NCBI GenBank assembly: GCA_034421995.1
Contig: DAOUJY010000054.1
Coordinates: 1-9,069, forward strand
Direction of reading: 5' to 3'
DNA length: 9,069 bases
Source of the DNA: Bin87 sp034421995
GTDB lineage: Bacteria > Chloroflexota > Dehalococcoidia > Lucifugimonadales > UBA3495
Shown: positions 1 through 6,694 of the stretch, piece by piece
Numbering within the stretch: position 1 is the first letter of the stretch
Layout: the number at the start of each line of letters is the position of its first letter
The notes under the pieces: model-generated
What the model was told of the DNA's origin: nothing
The model's input: only the letters and a program-made list of their open reading frames with translations
The model's database searches: none
Position numbers and translations under genes: made by a program

Positions 1-561
1 GACCACCGCCTGGCGGAGTGGCTCAAGGCGCGCCACCGGGAACGGGGCGAGCTGGCCGAAGCCCTCGCCCTCGCCAAACGGCTGCTCCTGGCACGCCCCC
101 ATCTCGCCGGGTATCAGGAGGTCAGGGAGCTATCCCTGCAACTGGGCGTCTGGCGGGAACTGCGTCCGGACCTCCTGGCCCAGTGGTCCGCCGCCGGAGG
201 ACACGATCTGCTCACCGACATTCACCTGGAGGAGGGCGACATCGACCTGGCCCTGAGATCGGTGCGGCAGAGGCAACGCCGTTTCCCCCTACAGGCTGAG
301 CAACTGATCCGGGTGGCCCAGGCCGCCTCGGAGACCCATCCCCACGCCGCCGTCGACATCTACCTACAGCAGGCGGAGATTCTGATCCAGGGCCGCGGAC
401 GGGAAAACTACCGGCGGGCGTGTGATTGCCTAACCAGGGTGCGGAACATCCACCAGAAGCTCGGGGAGGAACCGGCGTGGAACGACCTCATCGCCCGGCT
501 GCGGGAACGCCATCGGCGATTGCCGGCTCTGCGAGAGGAGCTGGAGAGCTCCGGGCTGTGA
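1..561 (+). CDS. SWIM zinc-finger family protein, C-terminal part (5' end outside window)
   Basis: Frame 1 is open from the first base to TGA at 559-561, giving 186 residues with no start in the window. The visible part is all-helical and rich in Leu, Arg, Glu and Gln, typical of helical repeats. Stretches such as LLTDIHLEEGDIDLAL, RGRENYRRACDCLTRVR and the ending LPALREELESSGL resemble, from memory, the conserved C-terminal region of bacterial SWIM zinc-finger family proteins. The zinc finger itself (CxCx(n)CxH) would lie upstream and is not seen, so the call rests on the tail alone. These proteins are thought to act in DNA- or protein-binding roles, often near helicase genes, but no precise role can be given. 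It is the only gene on this strand before 4353, and the next recognisable genes are convergent with it. No clear hairpin plus T-tract follows the stop. Confidence 0.65.
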   Translation, partial: DHRLAEWLKARHRERGELAEALALAKRLLLARPHLAGYQEVRELSLQLGVWRELRPDLLAQWSAAGGHDLLTDIHLEEGDIDLALRSVRQRQRRFPLQAEQLIRVAQAASETHPHAAVDIYLQQAEILIQGRGRENYRRACDCLTRVRNIHQKLGEEPAWNDLIARLRERHRRLPALREELESSGL

Positions 562-701
562 GTTCACGCCGGCGACGGCAATATCGCGCCCTGGCAGGCT
601 GCCGGATTCCGTTTCGAGCGTCTCGGCGAGACACCCAACGCCGGATTGTGTCCCGGCCCCGGCGCTTCGTGCCAAGGCACTTCACCAACCCTTCCCGGCG
701 C

Positions 702-986
702 CTATTCGCAGTAGCGGGCGTGGTCGGCCCTGATCTCCGCCATCGTGATCTCCCCTCGCTCCAGTTGAGCGCGCAACCGCTCCTCAATCGCCTCGCCGCT
801 CAGCGGCACGGTCCCGACCGCTCTTGACACGCTCTGCCGATGCAGGGCGGTGTTGGAGTCCGCCATGCACTCCGCGTACCTGCGCACCATCCGTTCGTCG
901 CCGTCCACCCCGCAGACCAACGCGGTCCACAGACAGACCGCTATGGCCAGCGCATTCCTCAACCTCCGCACAGCCGGCTCCCTCAA
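702..986 (-). CDS. small putative secreted or membrane-anchored protein, unknown function
   Basis: This is a 94-residue reading frame from a TTG at 984-986 to TAG at 702-704. A basic N-terminus (MREPAVRRLR) precedes a hydrophobic stretch, about residues 12-25, which would serve as a signal peptide or single membrane anchor. The rest is polar and helical, including LSGEAIEERLRAQLERGE. Cys18, Cys25, Cys40 and Cys93 are present. The frame looks coding because helix-like amphipathic segments continue to a clean end and because the TTGA start overlaps the TGA of the upstream frame (983-985), a usual sign of translational coupling. A GTG at 969-971 is an alternative start, and no strong Shine-Dalgarno is visible for either. 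I do not recognise the family. It could also be a remnant of a larger cassette, as its upstream partner is frameshifted. Confidence 0.45.
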   Translation of the reverse strand: MREPAVRRLRNALAIAVCLWTALVCGVDGDERMVRRYAECMADSNTALHRQSVSRAVGTVPLSGEAIEERLRAQLERGEITMAEIRADHARYCE

Positions 987-1451
987 GCGCCTACGGCAAC
1001 AATCCGCCAGGGGCGAATCGCGCCGTCGGCCTGCGGCTGCCCCATCCTCTCATCGAACATCCGGGACTTCGCCACCGTGGCGAACTCGGGTCGGCGAAGT
1101 AGCTCTGCTGCGGGCTGTTGGCCGCCACCGGCCGGGGCAACGCCAGACCACGTTCCCGCTGGAACCGCCGCAGCGGGTGGCCCATCCGCGCCACCCGCCT
1201 GGCCGCCAGATCCGACCCAGCCAGGAAATCGGAAGCCAGAGCCTCCGTCCATTCACCGGCAAGCGTTTCCCCCGCTGACCCCGACATCCGCGCGTCGGCG
1301 CCAGTCGTCGTTTGCCCACCGCTGCCGGCCGGCGTCTCCATGGATCCGCCATCGTCGCCCGCGCCACCCGTTGGGCCCCGCTTCCGAGCTGCTGGATGCC
1401 CCGGACCGCCTCCTCAACGCTGCCCTCGATCTCCACGCTCATCTTCGCCAT
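983..1451 (-). pseudogene. multiply frameshifted gene of unknown function
   Basis: Three minus-strand frames read on into each other. From ATG 1449-1451 the first frame gives MAKMSVEIEGSVEEAVRGIQ and continues to about 1345. A second frame, including ATG 1339-1341, carries SAGETLAGEWTEALASDF and on to about 1085. A third carries FATVAKSRMFDERMGQ and ends at TGA 983-985. Each piece has protein-like composition only over its own part, and beyond the switch points the frames turn into Arg/Trp/Pro-rich nonsense. Two one-base indels would give a single protein of roughly 155 residues. I cannot name the family. The last frame overlaps the start of the 94-residue gene by four bases, so the two probably formed an operon. 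Alternatives are two short overlapping genes starting at 1451 and 1341, or assembly errors in this GC-rich stretch. Confidence 0.35.
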
Positions 1452-1546
1452 GCCGAACGCTCCATGATCCTCGCCGCCGTCTCCCCAACCGTGCCGCCGA
1501 GAACGACGCCTGACGGCGTGACCGCCAACCCTGCGGCTGCATGGGT

Positions 1547-1554
1547 GAAAATTA
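1547..1554. repeat. left target-site duplication GAAAATTA
   Basis: The 8-bp sequence GAAAATTA lies directly outside the left terminal inverted repeat. It is identical to 2020-2027, directly outside the right one, in the same orientation. This is what an 8-bp staggered target cut leaves. Confidence 0.8.
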
Positions 1555-1571
1555 GGTAACTATCCCCTCAC

Positions 1572-1605
1572 GACAGGTATGCGGGGAAGGGGAAGTTTAC
1601 CTGTC
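1572..1605. repeat. subterminal inverted repeat (8-bp arms, 18-nt loop)
   Basis: GACAGGTA at 1572-1579 pairs with TACCTGTC at 1598-1605. It lies just inside the left end of the 465-bp element and downstream of its gene. It may be a transposase-binding site or a weak hairpin behind the gene. No T-run follows in the direction of transcription, so I do not call it a terminator. Confidence 0.4.
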
Positions 1606-1643
1606 CTCCTTTTGAAATTGTTTTACAAAGGGTGTTGGGTGTT

Positions 1644-1949
1644 CTAAACCGCCCTCTCATTCCGGCGGGCAACCCAAACGATCAGCGTGACGCTCGACAG
1701 CGCAGGGATACACACCAGTCCGGCAACGATTGGATCGGAACCCCACTCCAGCAGCAACGATAGGGCAACCCAGCCGGCGCAGAGGAGCCAACTGGCTACT
1801 CCGCCGGCAAGGGATACAGCCAAAACGGTTTTCAAGCCCTTGCTCTTGGAGAGGATTCCTGCCATCGAGCCAATGAACCAGGGCACCAGGGCCGGAGCAA
1901 AGACGATGAAAACCAAGCCGGCCAACCCTGCCCCGTCTATATGCCACAT
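1644..1949 (-). CDS. small three-helix membrane protein, cargo of the 465-bp element
   Basis: The gene runs from ATG 1947-1949 to TAG 1644-1646 and encodes 101 residues. A strong Shine-Dalgarno, GGAGGT (complement of 1959-1964), sits nine bases before the ATG, which fixes the start. The protein has three hydrophobic spans, about residues 8-32, 41-67 and 73-95, separated by a short basic loop (LSKSKGLK) and an acidic one (LEWGSDP). It ends in a basic tail, WVARRNERAV. The composition is that of a real integral membrane protein, not of an antisense frame. I recognise no family motif and no catalytic residues. The gene is wholly inside the inverted repeats and is the only gene there, so it travels with the element. 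A role as an immunity, stress or holin-like membrane protein is possible but unsupported. Confidence 0.6.
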   Translation of the reverse strand: MWHIDGAGLAGLVFIVFAPALVPWFIGSMAGILSKSKGLKTVLAVSLAGGVASWLLCAGWVALSLLLEWGSDPIVAGLVCIPALSSVTLIVWVARRNERAV

Positions 1950-1976
1950 TACAAATTCACCTCCAAGAGCACGACG

Positions 1977-2007
1977 ATTAAGGCGACGAATAGCTACGTG
2001 CTGTCAA
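1977..2007 (-). promoter_or_regulatory. possible promoter at the inner edge of the right inverted repeat
   Basis: Reading inward on the minus strand, a consensus TTGACA (complement of 2002-2007) overlaps the inner end of the terminal repeat. CTTAAT (complement of 1977-1982, 4 of 6 to TATAAT) follows after 19 bases. The spacing is long and the -10 weak. The position upstream of the cargo gene is right. Confidence 0.3.
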
Positions 2008-2019
2008 GGGATAGTTACC

Positions 2020-2027
2020 GAAAATTA
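2020..2027. repeat. right target-site duplication GAAAATTA
   Basis: It is identical to 1547-1554 and directly abuts the right terminal inverted repeat of the 465-bp element. Confidence 0.8.
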
Positions 2028-2143
2028 TGTCATCCCATACCGGAGCTTTCATCCACGACCACCCCCGAAGCCGTCGCGATCTTCTGCGCCAAGTGCAAGG
2101 CCAAGACCGCCAGGGTATTTTCATAATCATTACCAGCTCCCGC

Positions 2144-2374
2144 TCATGGCGAGCCTGTCAAATCATCTGCCCCATCCTTCGACAAGCTCAGGATGAGCGG
2201 AATATCCCTCCTTCCGCAGTTTTGAAAAGGCCCTGCAAGACTGCCGGAGCCAATGGCATCCCCGCGGATGTTGATACCCTGGGTCCGCCTTGCGGGTCGC
2301 TTTCTGGCGTCCGGCCCCGTAACGTAGACAGAAGGTGGGGCCTGGACCAGGCTGGCCCGCAGGTCGGTGGTCAT
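2144..2374 (-). CDS. possible small gene of unknown function, doubtful
   Basis: An ATG at 2372-2374 has AGGAG (complement of 2382-2386) seven bases upstream, which is good spacing. The frame runs 76 codons to 2144. Against it, the product (MTTDLRASLVQAPPSVYV...) has no recognisable fold. Its last part is translated from the dispersed repeat and reads LILSLSKDG, a peptide that recurs in spurious predictions from many genomes. The ribosome-binding site may belong to a gene whose 3' end was replaced when the repeat arrived. I would not treat this as a confirmed gene. Confidence 0.22.
   Translation of the reverse strand: MTTDLRASLVQAPPSVYVTGPDARKRPARRTQGINIRGDAIGSGSLAGPFQNCGRRDIPLILSLSKDGADDLTGSP
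2176..2200. repeat. dispersed intergenic repeat of the CCTTCGACAAGCTCAGGATGA type
   Basis: This 25-bp copy contains the core TTCGACAAGCTCAGGATGAG. Short outer arms, ATCCT (2174-2178) and AGGAT (2190-2194), can pair. From general knowledge this motif recurs in intergenic regions of many environmental bacteria and shows up in translations as LSLSKDG, HPELVEG or FDKLRMS. One copy is seen in this window, and copy number cannot be judged here. Confidence 0.6.
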
Positions 2375-2686
2375 GTCGCGTCTCCTGGGAACGGGCGACA
2401 TAGCCTGACAGTATTGCGGAAAGTCGCGGCATAGGCTGTCTCCCAAAGCCCGCAGCAAGATCCCGCGGGTGCCATTCACGTTTCGGTCCATCCTTCACCG
2501 GCTGCTCCTCACGCCGTCCTCGATGCGAAAGCAGGCAAACCAAGTCCCCGCCGGCCAGTTGACGGCCACCGCCCAGGCTCAGCCGCTTGCTCAATTAGAG
2601 ACGACCTCTCCACATTGACTCCAAGGATTGTTGATGCCAGTCCTCACCTTGACAATGCTGTTAGTACGTTGTCGGCGCGAAAACCC

Positions 2687-4054
2687 TCAGCCAGAGTCGG
2701 TCGGTTCCCAGCGGACCGTGCGCCAGTCATCGTCGGTGAATCCATGTTCTACGCGCATCTGGAGCAAGTAATGGGCCTCCGGGTTCCACGGGTGCAGGTA
2801 TAGCGAACAATCGCCCTCGTTGGTGCAGTTGGCTTCGCTGGCCCAAGCGCTCCCGTACCGTCGCTCTCCTGGAGCCGGAACCACTTCCGGTGGCGTATCT
2901 CCCCATGTCCAGCGGAAAAGGAAGAGGAAATTAGGGTGGCTGGCCCTCCAGGGATCGAATTGCCAGCGAAGATGGCCGTCCCGGTCTATCCGCAGGTCGT
3001 GTTGTCCCGGACCTTCGGCAGTCAGCAGGGGCGCCCGAAAGACGACAATGGCGGGAATACGGTTGTCGTTTCCCAGGCTCTGTAGGCGAACCTCGTAAGC
3101 CTGGCCTGGCCAGAGGTCACCCAGACGGTAATACCGGTCATCCACACCCAGTCGCACATCCGACTCGGGGCTCCGATGCGGCAGGGTGTCGCCCTGGTCG
3201 TCCACGGCAGTGGCCCTCAGAGAATATCCGGTCGTCTCGCCGATGACGGGCGGGTCCCATGCGAGCAGCACGTGGTCCGGCTGGGCTTGCCATCGCACGT
3301 TCCGGGGCGCACGTGGGGTCGTTCCCGTCACCACCCCCGCCGATGGCGGTACCACGTCGAGAATCGTAACCGTGTGATGGCCGGACAAGCCCATGGAGAA
3401 GCCCCTATTACCGATCTCGGACTGGAGCTCGGCACGTACCACGAAGACCAGCGACTCGTCCTCCTCCCAGAGGACATCCGCGATGGGCCGGAACCGGATC
3501 TTAGCCTGGTGGCTCATTTGCCCGGCGGGGAGTATGAAGGATTCCCAACCCTCCATCCAATAGTCGGCCGGTGTGGCGTTCTGGTGATAGACCACTGTCT
3601 CTATCTCCAAATCCTCCTCGGGTGGGGCGCCGGCGAGTGTCGCCGTCGCCATGATCGTCCGCGGGCCGGCTCCTTCGGCTATCACCTCCGTGTCTAGCGA
3701 GAACCTGAAGTCGACCACGGCCACGCGGAAGGAGATCTGCTCGGTCCTGCCCGCTCCATCCGTGGCTGTAACCGTCACCTGGCCGGAACCGAGGCCGCGC
3801 GCCGTGAAGACGATAGTATCCGACCCAGGGATGGAGGTGGCCGCAACAACCTGGGCTGGTTCCGCCGTAGCCCCGTAGGTGTATCGAGTGCCATCAGGGT
3901 CGCCGAAGTATTGGCCGGCGCGAAAGGAGTGGACTGCGCGTTCGCTCATCCATTGTGTGCCAATGGACTGGGACATCACGTACTGAGCCTTGGCTGGCGG
4001 TGTTAAAACAAGAAGCGCGAGAAGGATGACGGGAATGACAAAAATGATTTTCAT
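2687..4054 (-). CDS. secreted Ig-like / Calx-beta / fibronectin III protein
   Basis: The 455-residue protein starts at ATG 4052-4054, with AGGA about seven bases upstream, and ends at TGA 2687-2689. Residues 1-23 form a classic signal peptide (MKI, then a Val/Ile/Leu core, then PPAKA before Gln24), so it is exported. Residues 24-115 look like a cadherin-like or putative Ig domain: the FGDPDGTRYTYGA motif, then GSGQVTVTATDGAG. Residues 116-235 match a Calx-beta repeat: ED-type acidic stretch EEDESLVFVVRAE, then HTVTILD. Residues 247-345 match fibronectin type III: PRNVRWQ, LLAWDPP, TGYSLRA, WPGQAYEVRLQSL. The last 105 residues are a further beta-rich, Trp-rich segment. Cys410 and Cys416 are the only cysteines and could form a small disulphide loop. 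There is no anchor, sortase motif or autotransporter domain, so a free or loosely bound extracellular adhesive role is an inference. Confidence 0.75.
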   Translation of the reverse strand: MKIIFVIPVILLALLVLTPPAKAQYVMSQSIGTQWMSERAVHSFRAGQYFGDPDGTRYTYGATAEPAQVVAATSIPGSDTIVFTARGLGSGQVTVTATDGAGRTEQISFRVAVVDFRFSLDTEVIAEGAGPRTIMATATLAGAPPEEDLEIETVVYHQNATPADYWMEGWESFILPAGQMSHQAKIRFRPIADVLWEEDESLVFVVRAELQSEIGNRGFSMGLSGHHTVTILDVVPPSAGVVTGTTPRAPRNVRWQAQPDHVLLAWDPPVIGETTGYSLRATAVDDQGDTLPHRSPESDVRLGVDDRYYRLGDLWPGQAYEVRLQSLGNDNRIPAIVVFRAPLLTAEGPGQHDLRIDRDGHLRWQFDPWRASHPNFLFLFRWTWGDTPPEVVPAPGERRYGSAWASEANCTNEGDCSLYLHPWNPEAHYLLQMRVEHGFTDDDWRTVRWEPTDSG

Positions 4055-4352
4055 GAATGATCCTAAATGGTGAGAACTGTTTGCCCAGCATTCAGCCGCC
4101 TTCGGAGCGGTTTCAGTCAGGCTCTGATGCGCTACAATGGAGTATATAGATTTCTATGTAACGTGTGGGTAAAGGTATTGGCGAACTTTATAAAATAGTG
4201 GTCACTTTCCGGCCAATCTGTTGGAATCGCCCTTAATCTAGCCCGTTTCAGCCCCAAGTGCTGATTTTCCGGTAACATTTCTCAATGCGGCAAGGCAATT
4301 GGAGAAGGCCCGGCCTTCCGGCGGCGCCCTCCAGCGCCAACGAGGTAATATG
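4055..4352. promoter_or_regulatory. divergent intergenic region, presumed promoters for both flanking genes
   Basis: This 298-bp gap separates two genes transcribed away from each other, so both promoters should lie here. The part 4139-4205 is markedly AT-richer than the rest of the window. It contains a 12-bp palindrome, ATAGATTTCTAT (4146-4157), and on the minus strand TATACT (complement of 4141-4146), a good -10 match without a matching -35 at normal distance. For the plus strand TATAAA (4189-4194) likewise lacks a good -35. The region is therefore promoter-like but no exact promoter can be named. Confidence 0.35.
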
Positions 4353-4926
4353 ATGCAGAAAACGTGGATCGGGAATACGGCGATCATCATTCTGGCGTTG
4401 ACGAACATCGTCCTGTGGGTCGTTTTCCTGCCGCCGGCCCCGGAAGACCCAATCGGGTACAAGCGCCACCTGATGGCGGAAATCATCAGCTCCACGGCCA
4501 TGGTCCTGATGGCCTGCGCCCTGTTCCTTTCGACGCGGCCCCGCTACCTGGAATCCTTTTTCGGCGGCCTGGACAAGATGTACCACGCCCACAAGAACGC
4601 GGGGTTGGCGGCGCTCCTCCTGGTAGTCGCTCACTTTCTGGTCATGCCCATCGGCGTGGAGGTGGTGGGAGCGGAAACCGAAATACCGATGACCTTTGCG
4701 GTGTCATTCCTGCAAACCCTCTCGGTTCCGCCGGGCGTTCTGGCAATGCTGGGCGAGACGCTGGGCCTGGTGGCTTTCGCCGGCCTCCTGCTGCTGGTGC
4801 TGCTGACCGTCGCGCCGCGCCTGCCGCTGATTGGGAGATTCACCCGCGTTTCCTATAACAAGTGGCAGATAACGCATAAATTTATCGGCCTTTTCTTCGT
4901 CATCGGATTCATCCGCGCCTTGACAC

Positions 4927-4928
4927 TA
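4927..4928. repeat. left TA target duplication of the IS5-type element
   Basis: TA precedes the left inverted repeat here, and the second copy is at 5860-5861. Keeping one copy rejoins codon CTA(192) to GAT(193) in the reductase frame, which is strong support for this boundary. Confidence 0.6.
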
Positions 4929-5859
4929 AGAACCCCTAACAAAATGGGTTGCTAATCCATAATCAGGCGGCTAATCTTGTGGCAAGTCCACTCCGTTGTG
5001 GCGCATAGCCACAGTATCTACGGAGGGGAGAGGCCGTACCCGATGGCGAAACCTTTGGTAAGCGACGAATTATGGGAGATCGTACAGCCGCTGCTACCTG
5101 CCCCCAAACCCCGGCGGTTCCGCAATCCGGGGCGCAAGCGCATCGACGACCGCAAGGCGCTGACCGGCATTCTGTTCGTGCTGAAGAGCGGCATCCCCTG
5201 GGAAATGCTGCCCCAAGAGATGGGATGCGGTTCGGGGATGACCTGCTGGCGTCGGCTGCGGGATTGGCAGCAGGCGGGAGTGTGGGAAAAGCTCCATGAG
5301 ACGCTGTTGTCGCAACTGCAAGGGGCGGACCAGCTGGACTGGTCGCGGGCTTGCGTGGACAGCGCGTCAGTGCGGGCCGTGGGAGGCGGGGAAAAAGACG
5401 GGCCCCAATCCTACGGACCGCGGCAAGCCGGGGAGCAAGCATCACGTGCTCACCGGGGCCAGTGGAACGCCGCTGTCGGCTATCCTGACCGGCGCCAATC
5501 GCCACGACGTGACGCAGTTGCTGCCCCTGGTGGACGCCGTGCCGCCGGTGCGGGGTAACGGGGCCGTCCCCGTCGCCGGCCAAAACGACTGTACGCCGAC
5601 CGGGCCTATGACTCGCGGCAACATCGCTAGGAATTGCGGGCCCGCCACATCGCGCCAGCCCTGGCTCGGCGGGGCGCCGAACACGGCAGCGGGCTGGGGG
5701 TTTACCGCTGGGTGGTGGAGCGGACCCTGGGATGGCTGCACCAGTTCCGCCGGCTGCGGGTGCGCTACGAGCGCCGCGCTGACATCCATGAAGCCTTCAT
5801 GTCCCTCGGCTGCTCAATCATTTGCTTCCGTCGACTATCATCTTTTTGTTAGGGGTTCT
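4929..5859. mobile_element. IS5-family insertion sequence (IS427-like), 931 bp
   Basis: Perfect inverted repeats AGAACCCCTAACAAAA lie at 4929-4944 and, inverted, at 5844-5859. The symmetry extends by three more bases (CTA/TAG) into the flanks, because a TA duplication lies next to bases that happen to match. Size, short TA-type duplication and a single transposase gene reading left to right all fit the IS5 family, probably the IS427-like group that uses short T/A-rich targets. The transposase is broken, so the copy can move only with help. The transposase stop codon (5850-5852) lies within the right inverted repeat, as is common in compact IS elements. Confidence 0.85.
5043..5852 (+). pseudogene. 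IS5-family DDE transposase, frameshifted and stopped
   Basis: ATG 5043 follows the purine-rich GGAGGGGAGAGG at 5022-5033. The N-terminus, MAKPLVSDELWEIVQPLLP, and then the IPWEMLP segment are typical of the IS5 transposase N-terminal region. The three DDE parts are visible but in different frames: VDSASVRA (first Asp, frame of 5043), YADRAYDS (second Asp) and VVERTLGWL (Glu). At 5392-5396 a run of five A puts the frame off by one: four A would give the family sequence GGGEKTGPNPTDRGK. At 5557-5558 AA instead of AAA brings it back before RGRPRRRPKRL. A TAG at 5628-5630 interrupts HR-ELRARHI. The middle third therefore lies in frame +1. Five A is not a convincing programmed slippage site, and the stop argues for real inactivation, although homopolymer sequencing error could explain the two indels. 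Confidence 0.8.
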
Positions 5860-5861
5860 TA
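5860..5861. repeat. right TA target duplication of the IS5-type element
   Basis: TA directly follows the right inverted repeat and matches 4927-4928. Confidence 0.6.
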
Positions 5862-6694
5862 GATTCCTACGTTCTTGGCGAACCCGTCCTCCTGGGCTAT
5901 CTGGCGGTCGCTTCCATCACCGGAGCGGTGTGCTACCTCTACACCGAGATATTTGCCATCTTCCTGAAGAGCAGGTTCCCCTTCGTGGTGCAATCGGTCC
6001 GCCGGCTGAACGGAACCACCGTTTAAGTTACCCTGCGGCCCCGGGGTCGCAAGCCCAACTTCACCGCCGGACAGTTCGCCTTTGTCAGCTTTCCCGGCAA
6101 CCGAGCGTTGAAAGAACCGCATCCCTTCACGGTGAGCTGTTCGCCCAACGAGGAGACCCTGCGCTTCTCGATAAAGGCTTCGGGGGACTGGACCCGATAC
6201 CTGAACTCCAACTTGGAATCCGGCGGCAGCGCCCGGGTGGACGGCTGCTACGGCCGGTTCAATTACAAAGCCGGGGGGCCGGAACAGATCTGGGTGGCCG
6301 GCGGCATCGGCATCACGCCCTTCATGAGCTGGATCAGGGATTTCGGGGACGCTCCGGCTGCCGACGTGGATCTGTTCTACACGGTGCGCGGCGAGGAGGA
6401 TTTGCTGTTCCACGACGAAATAACGTCAACGGACGGCGCACACGATAACTTCCGCTACCATCACAGGGTATCGTCCGTGGACGCCAACCTCTCGGTCGAA
6501 CAAATCGCGGAGCTTTGTCAGGGCGACGTCAGGAACAAGCACGTCTATATGTGCGGGCCGGTGGGCATGATGGACGCCATGGAACGCCAGTTCAAGCGTT
6601 TGGGCGTACCGGGCAGGAACATTCACTACGAAGAGTTCAACTTTCGGTAGGATCTGTCAGCGCCGCTTCGGGCCGGCCCAACCGGGACGCGGGC

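Larger units (their letters stand above)
1555..2019. mobile_element. 465-bp non-autonomous transposon-like element carrying a membrane-protein gene
   Basis: The element begins GGTAACTATCCC (1555-1566) and ends GGGATAGTTACC (2008-2019), a perfect 12-bp terminal inverted repeat. The similarity goes on imperfectly inward: CTCACGACAG on the left against TTGACAG on the right. It is flanked by a perfect 8-bp direct repeat, GAAAATTA. It is far too short for a transposase, so it must have been moved in trans by an element with matching ends. An 8-bp duplication occurs in several families (IS66, IS256, ISL3, IS1595 among others), and the ends do not let me choose. Unlike an ordinary MITE it holds one well-formed gene (1644-1949, minus strand) with its own ribosome-binding site. 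Confidence 0.7.
2028..2686. other. intergenic stretch with gene debris and one dispersed repeat
   Basis: No frame here looks convincingly coding over its whole length. Two things can be seen. On the plus strand, in the frame ending at TAA 2124-2126, a short piece reads IFCAKCKAKTARV. Its CxxC pattern resembles the start of small zinc-ribbon proteins (DUF5679-like, from memory), but it has no start and lacks the second CxxC, so it is at best a remnant. On the minus strand the possible small gene 2144-2374 is listed separately. The stretch also contains the 25-bp repeat at 2176-2200. No structured RNA or terminator was recognised. Confidence 0.5.
4353..6650 (+). pseudogene. ferric-reductase-like transmembrane flavocytochrome, split by IS and stopped
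   Basis: Coding parts are 4353-4928 and 5862-6650; together they encode 454 codons, the usual size of the predicted ferric reductase family (COG4097-like). GAGG at 4342-4345 favours ATG 4353 over 4350. The N-terminal half has six membrane spans. His80 and His94 (x13) fit one heme-ligand pair; the second pair should be His175 plus a His thirteen on, but position 188 is Arg. The C-terminal half is a ferredoxin-NADP reductase fold: HPFTVS (279-284) for FAD, GGIGITP (339-345) for the nicotinamide nucleotide, and CGPVGMM (423-429) near the end. The intact protein would pass electrons from NAD(P)H through FAD and heme across the membrane. An IS5-type element sits after codon 192, between spans 5 and 6. 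A separate in-frame TAA at 6024-6026 replaces codon 247, where Glu or similar is expected. The gene is dead as sequenced; the soluble half could only be made by internal initiation. Confidence 0.8.

Noticed and set aside
590..633. Short palindromes after the SWIM gene (GGCAG-CTGCC and GTCTCG-CGAGAC) as terminator hairpins
   Set aside because: Arms are only five or six bases with almost no loop and no T-tract.
840..1559. Long plus-strand reading frame of about 239 codons
   Set aside because: It is Pro/Arg/Ser-rich and low in structure, and it is antisense to minus-strand frames with better protein-like composition.
1687..2196. Plus-strand frame of 169 codons across the 465-bp element
   Set aside because: It crosses the element border and both target duplications, is antisense to the membrane protein, and ends inside the dispersed repeat.
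2163..2594. Minus-strand frame of 143 codons
   Set aside because: Basic, Gly/Arg-rich composition, no ribosome-binding site, and its C-terminus comes from the dispersed repeat (HPELVEG).
3176..3697. Plus-strand frame of 173 codons opposite the secreted protein
   Set aside because: It is an antisense shadow of a gene with a signal peptide and clear beta domains.
5022..5400. Programmed frameshifting to make an IS5 OrfAB fusion
   Set aside because: The step needed is +1 at only five A, the frame shifts back later, and a TAG follows; random indels fit better.
5859..6413. Minus-strand frame of 184 codons opposite the reductase
   Set aside because: It is antisense to the conserved FAD and NAD motifs and starts at the IS border.
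6670..6679. GGGCCGGCCC palindrome between convergent genes as a terminator
   Set aside because: There is no loop and no T-run on either strand. It is a GC-rich self-complementary word of the kind expected by chance here.
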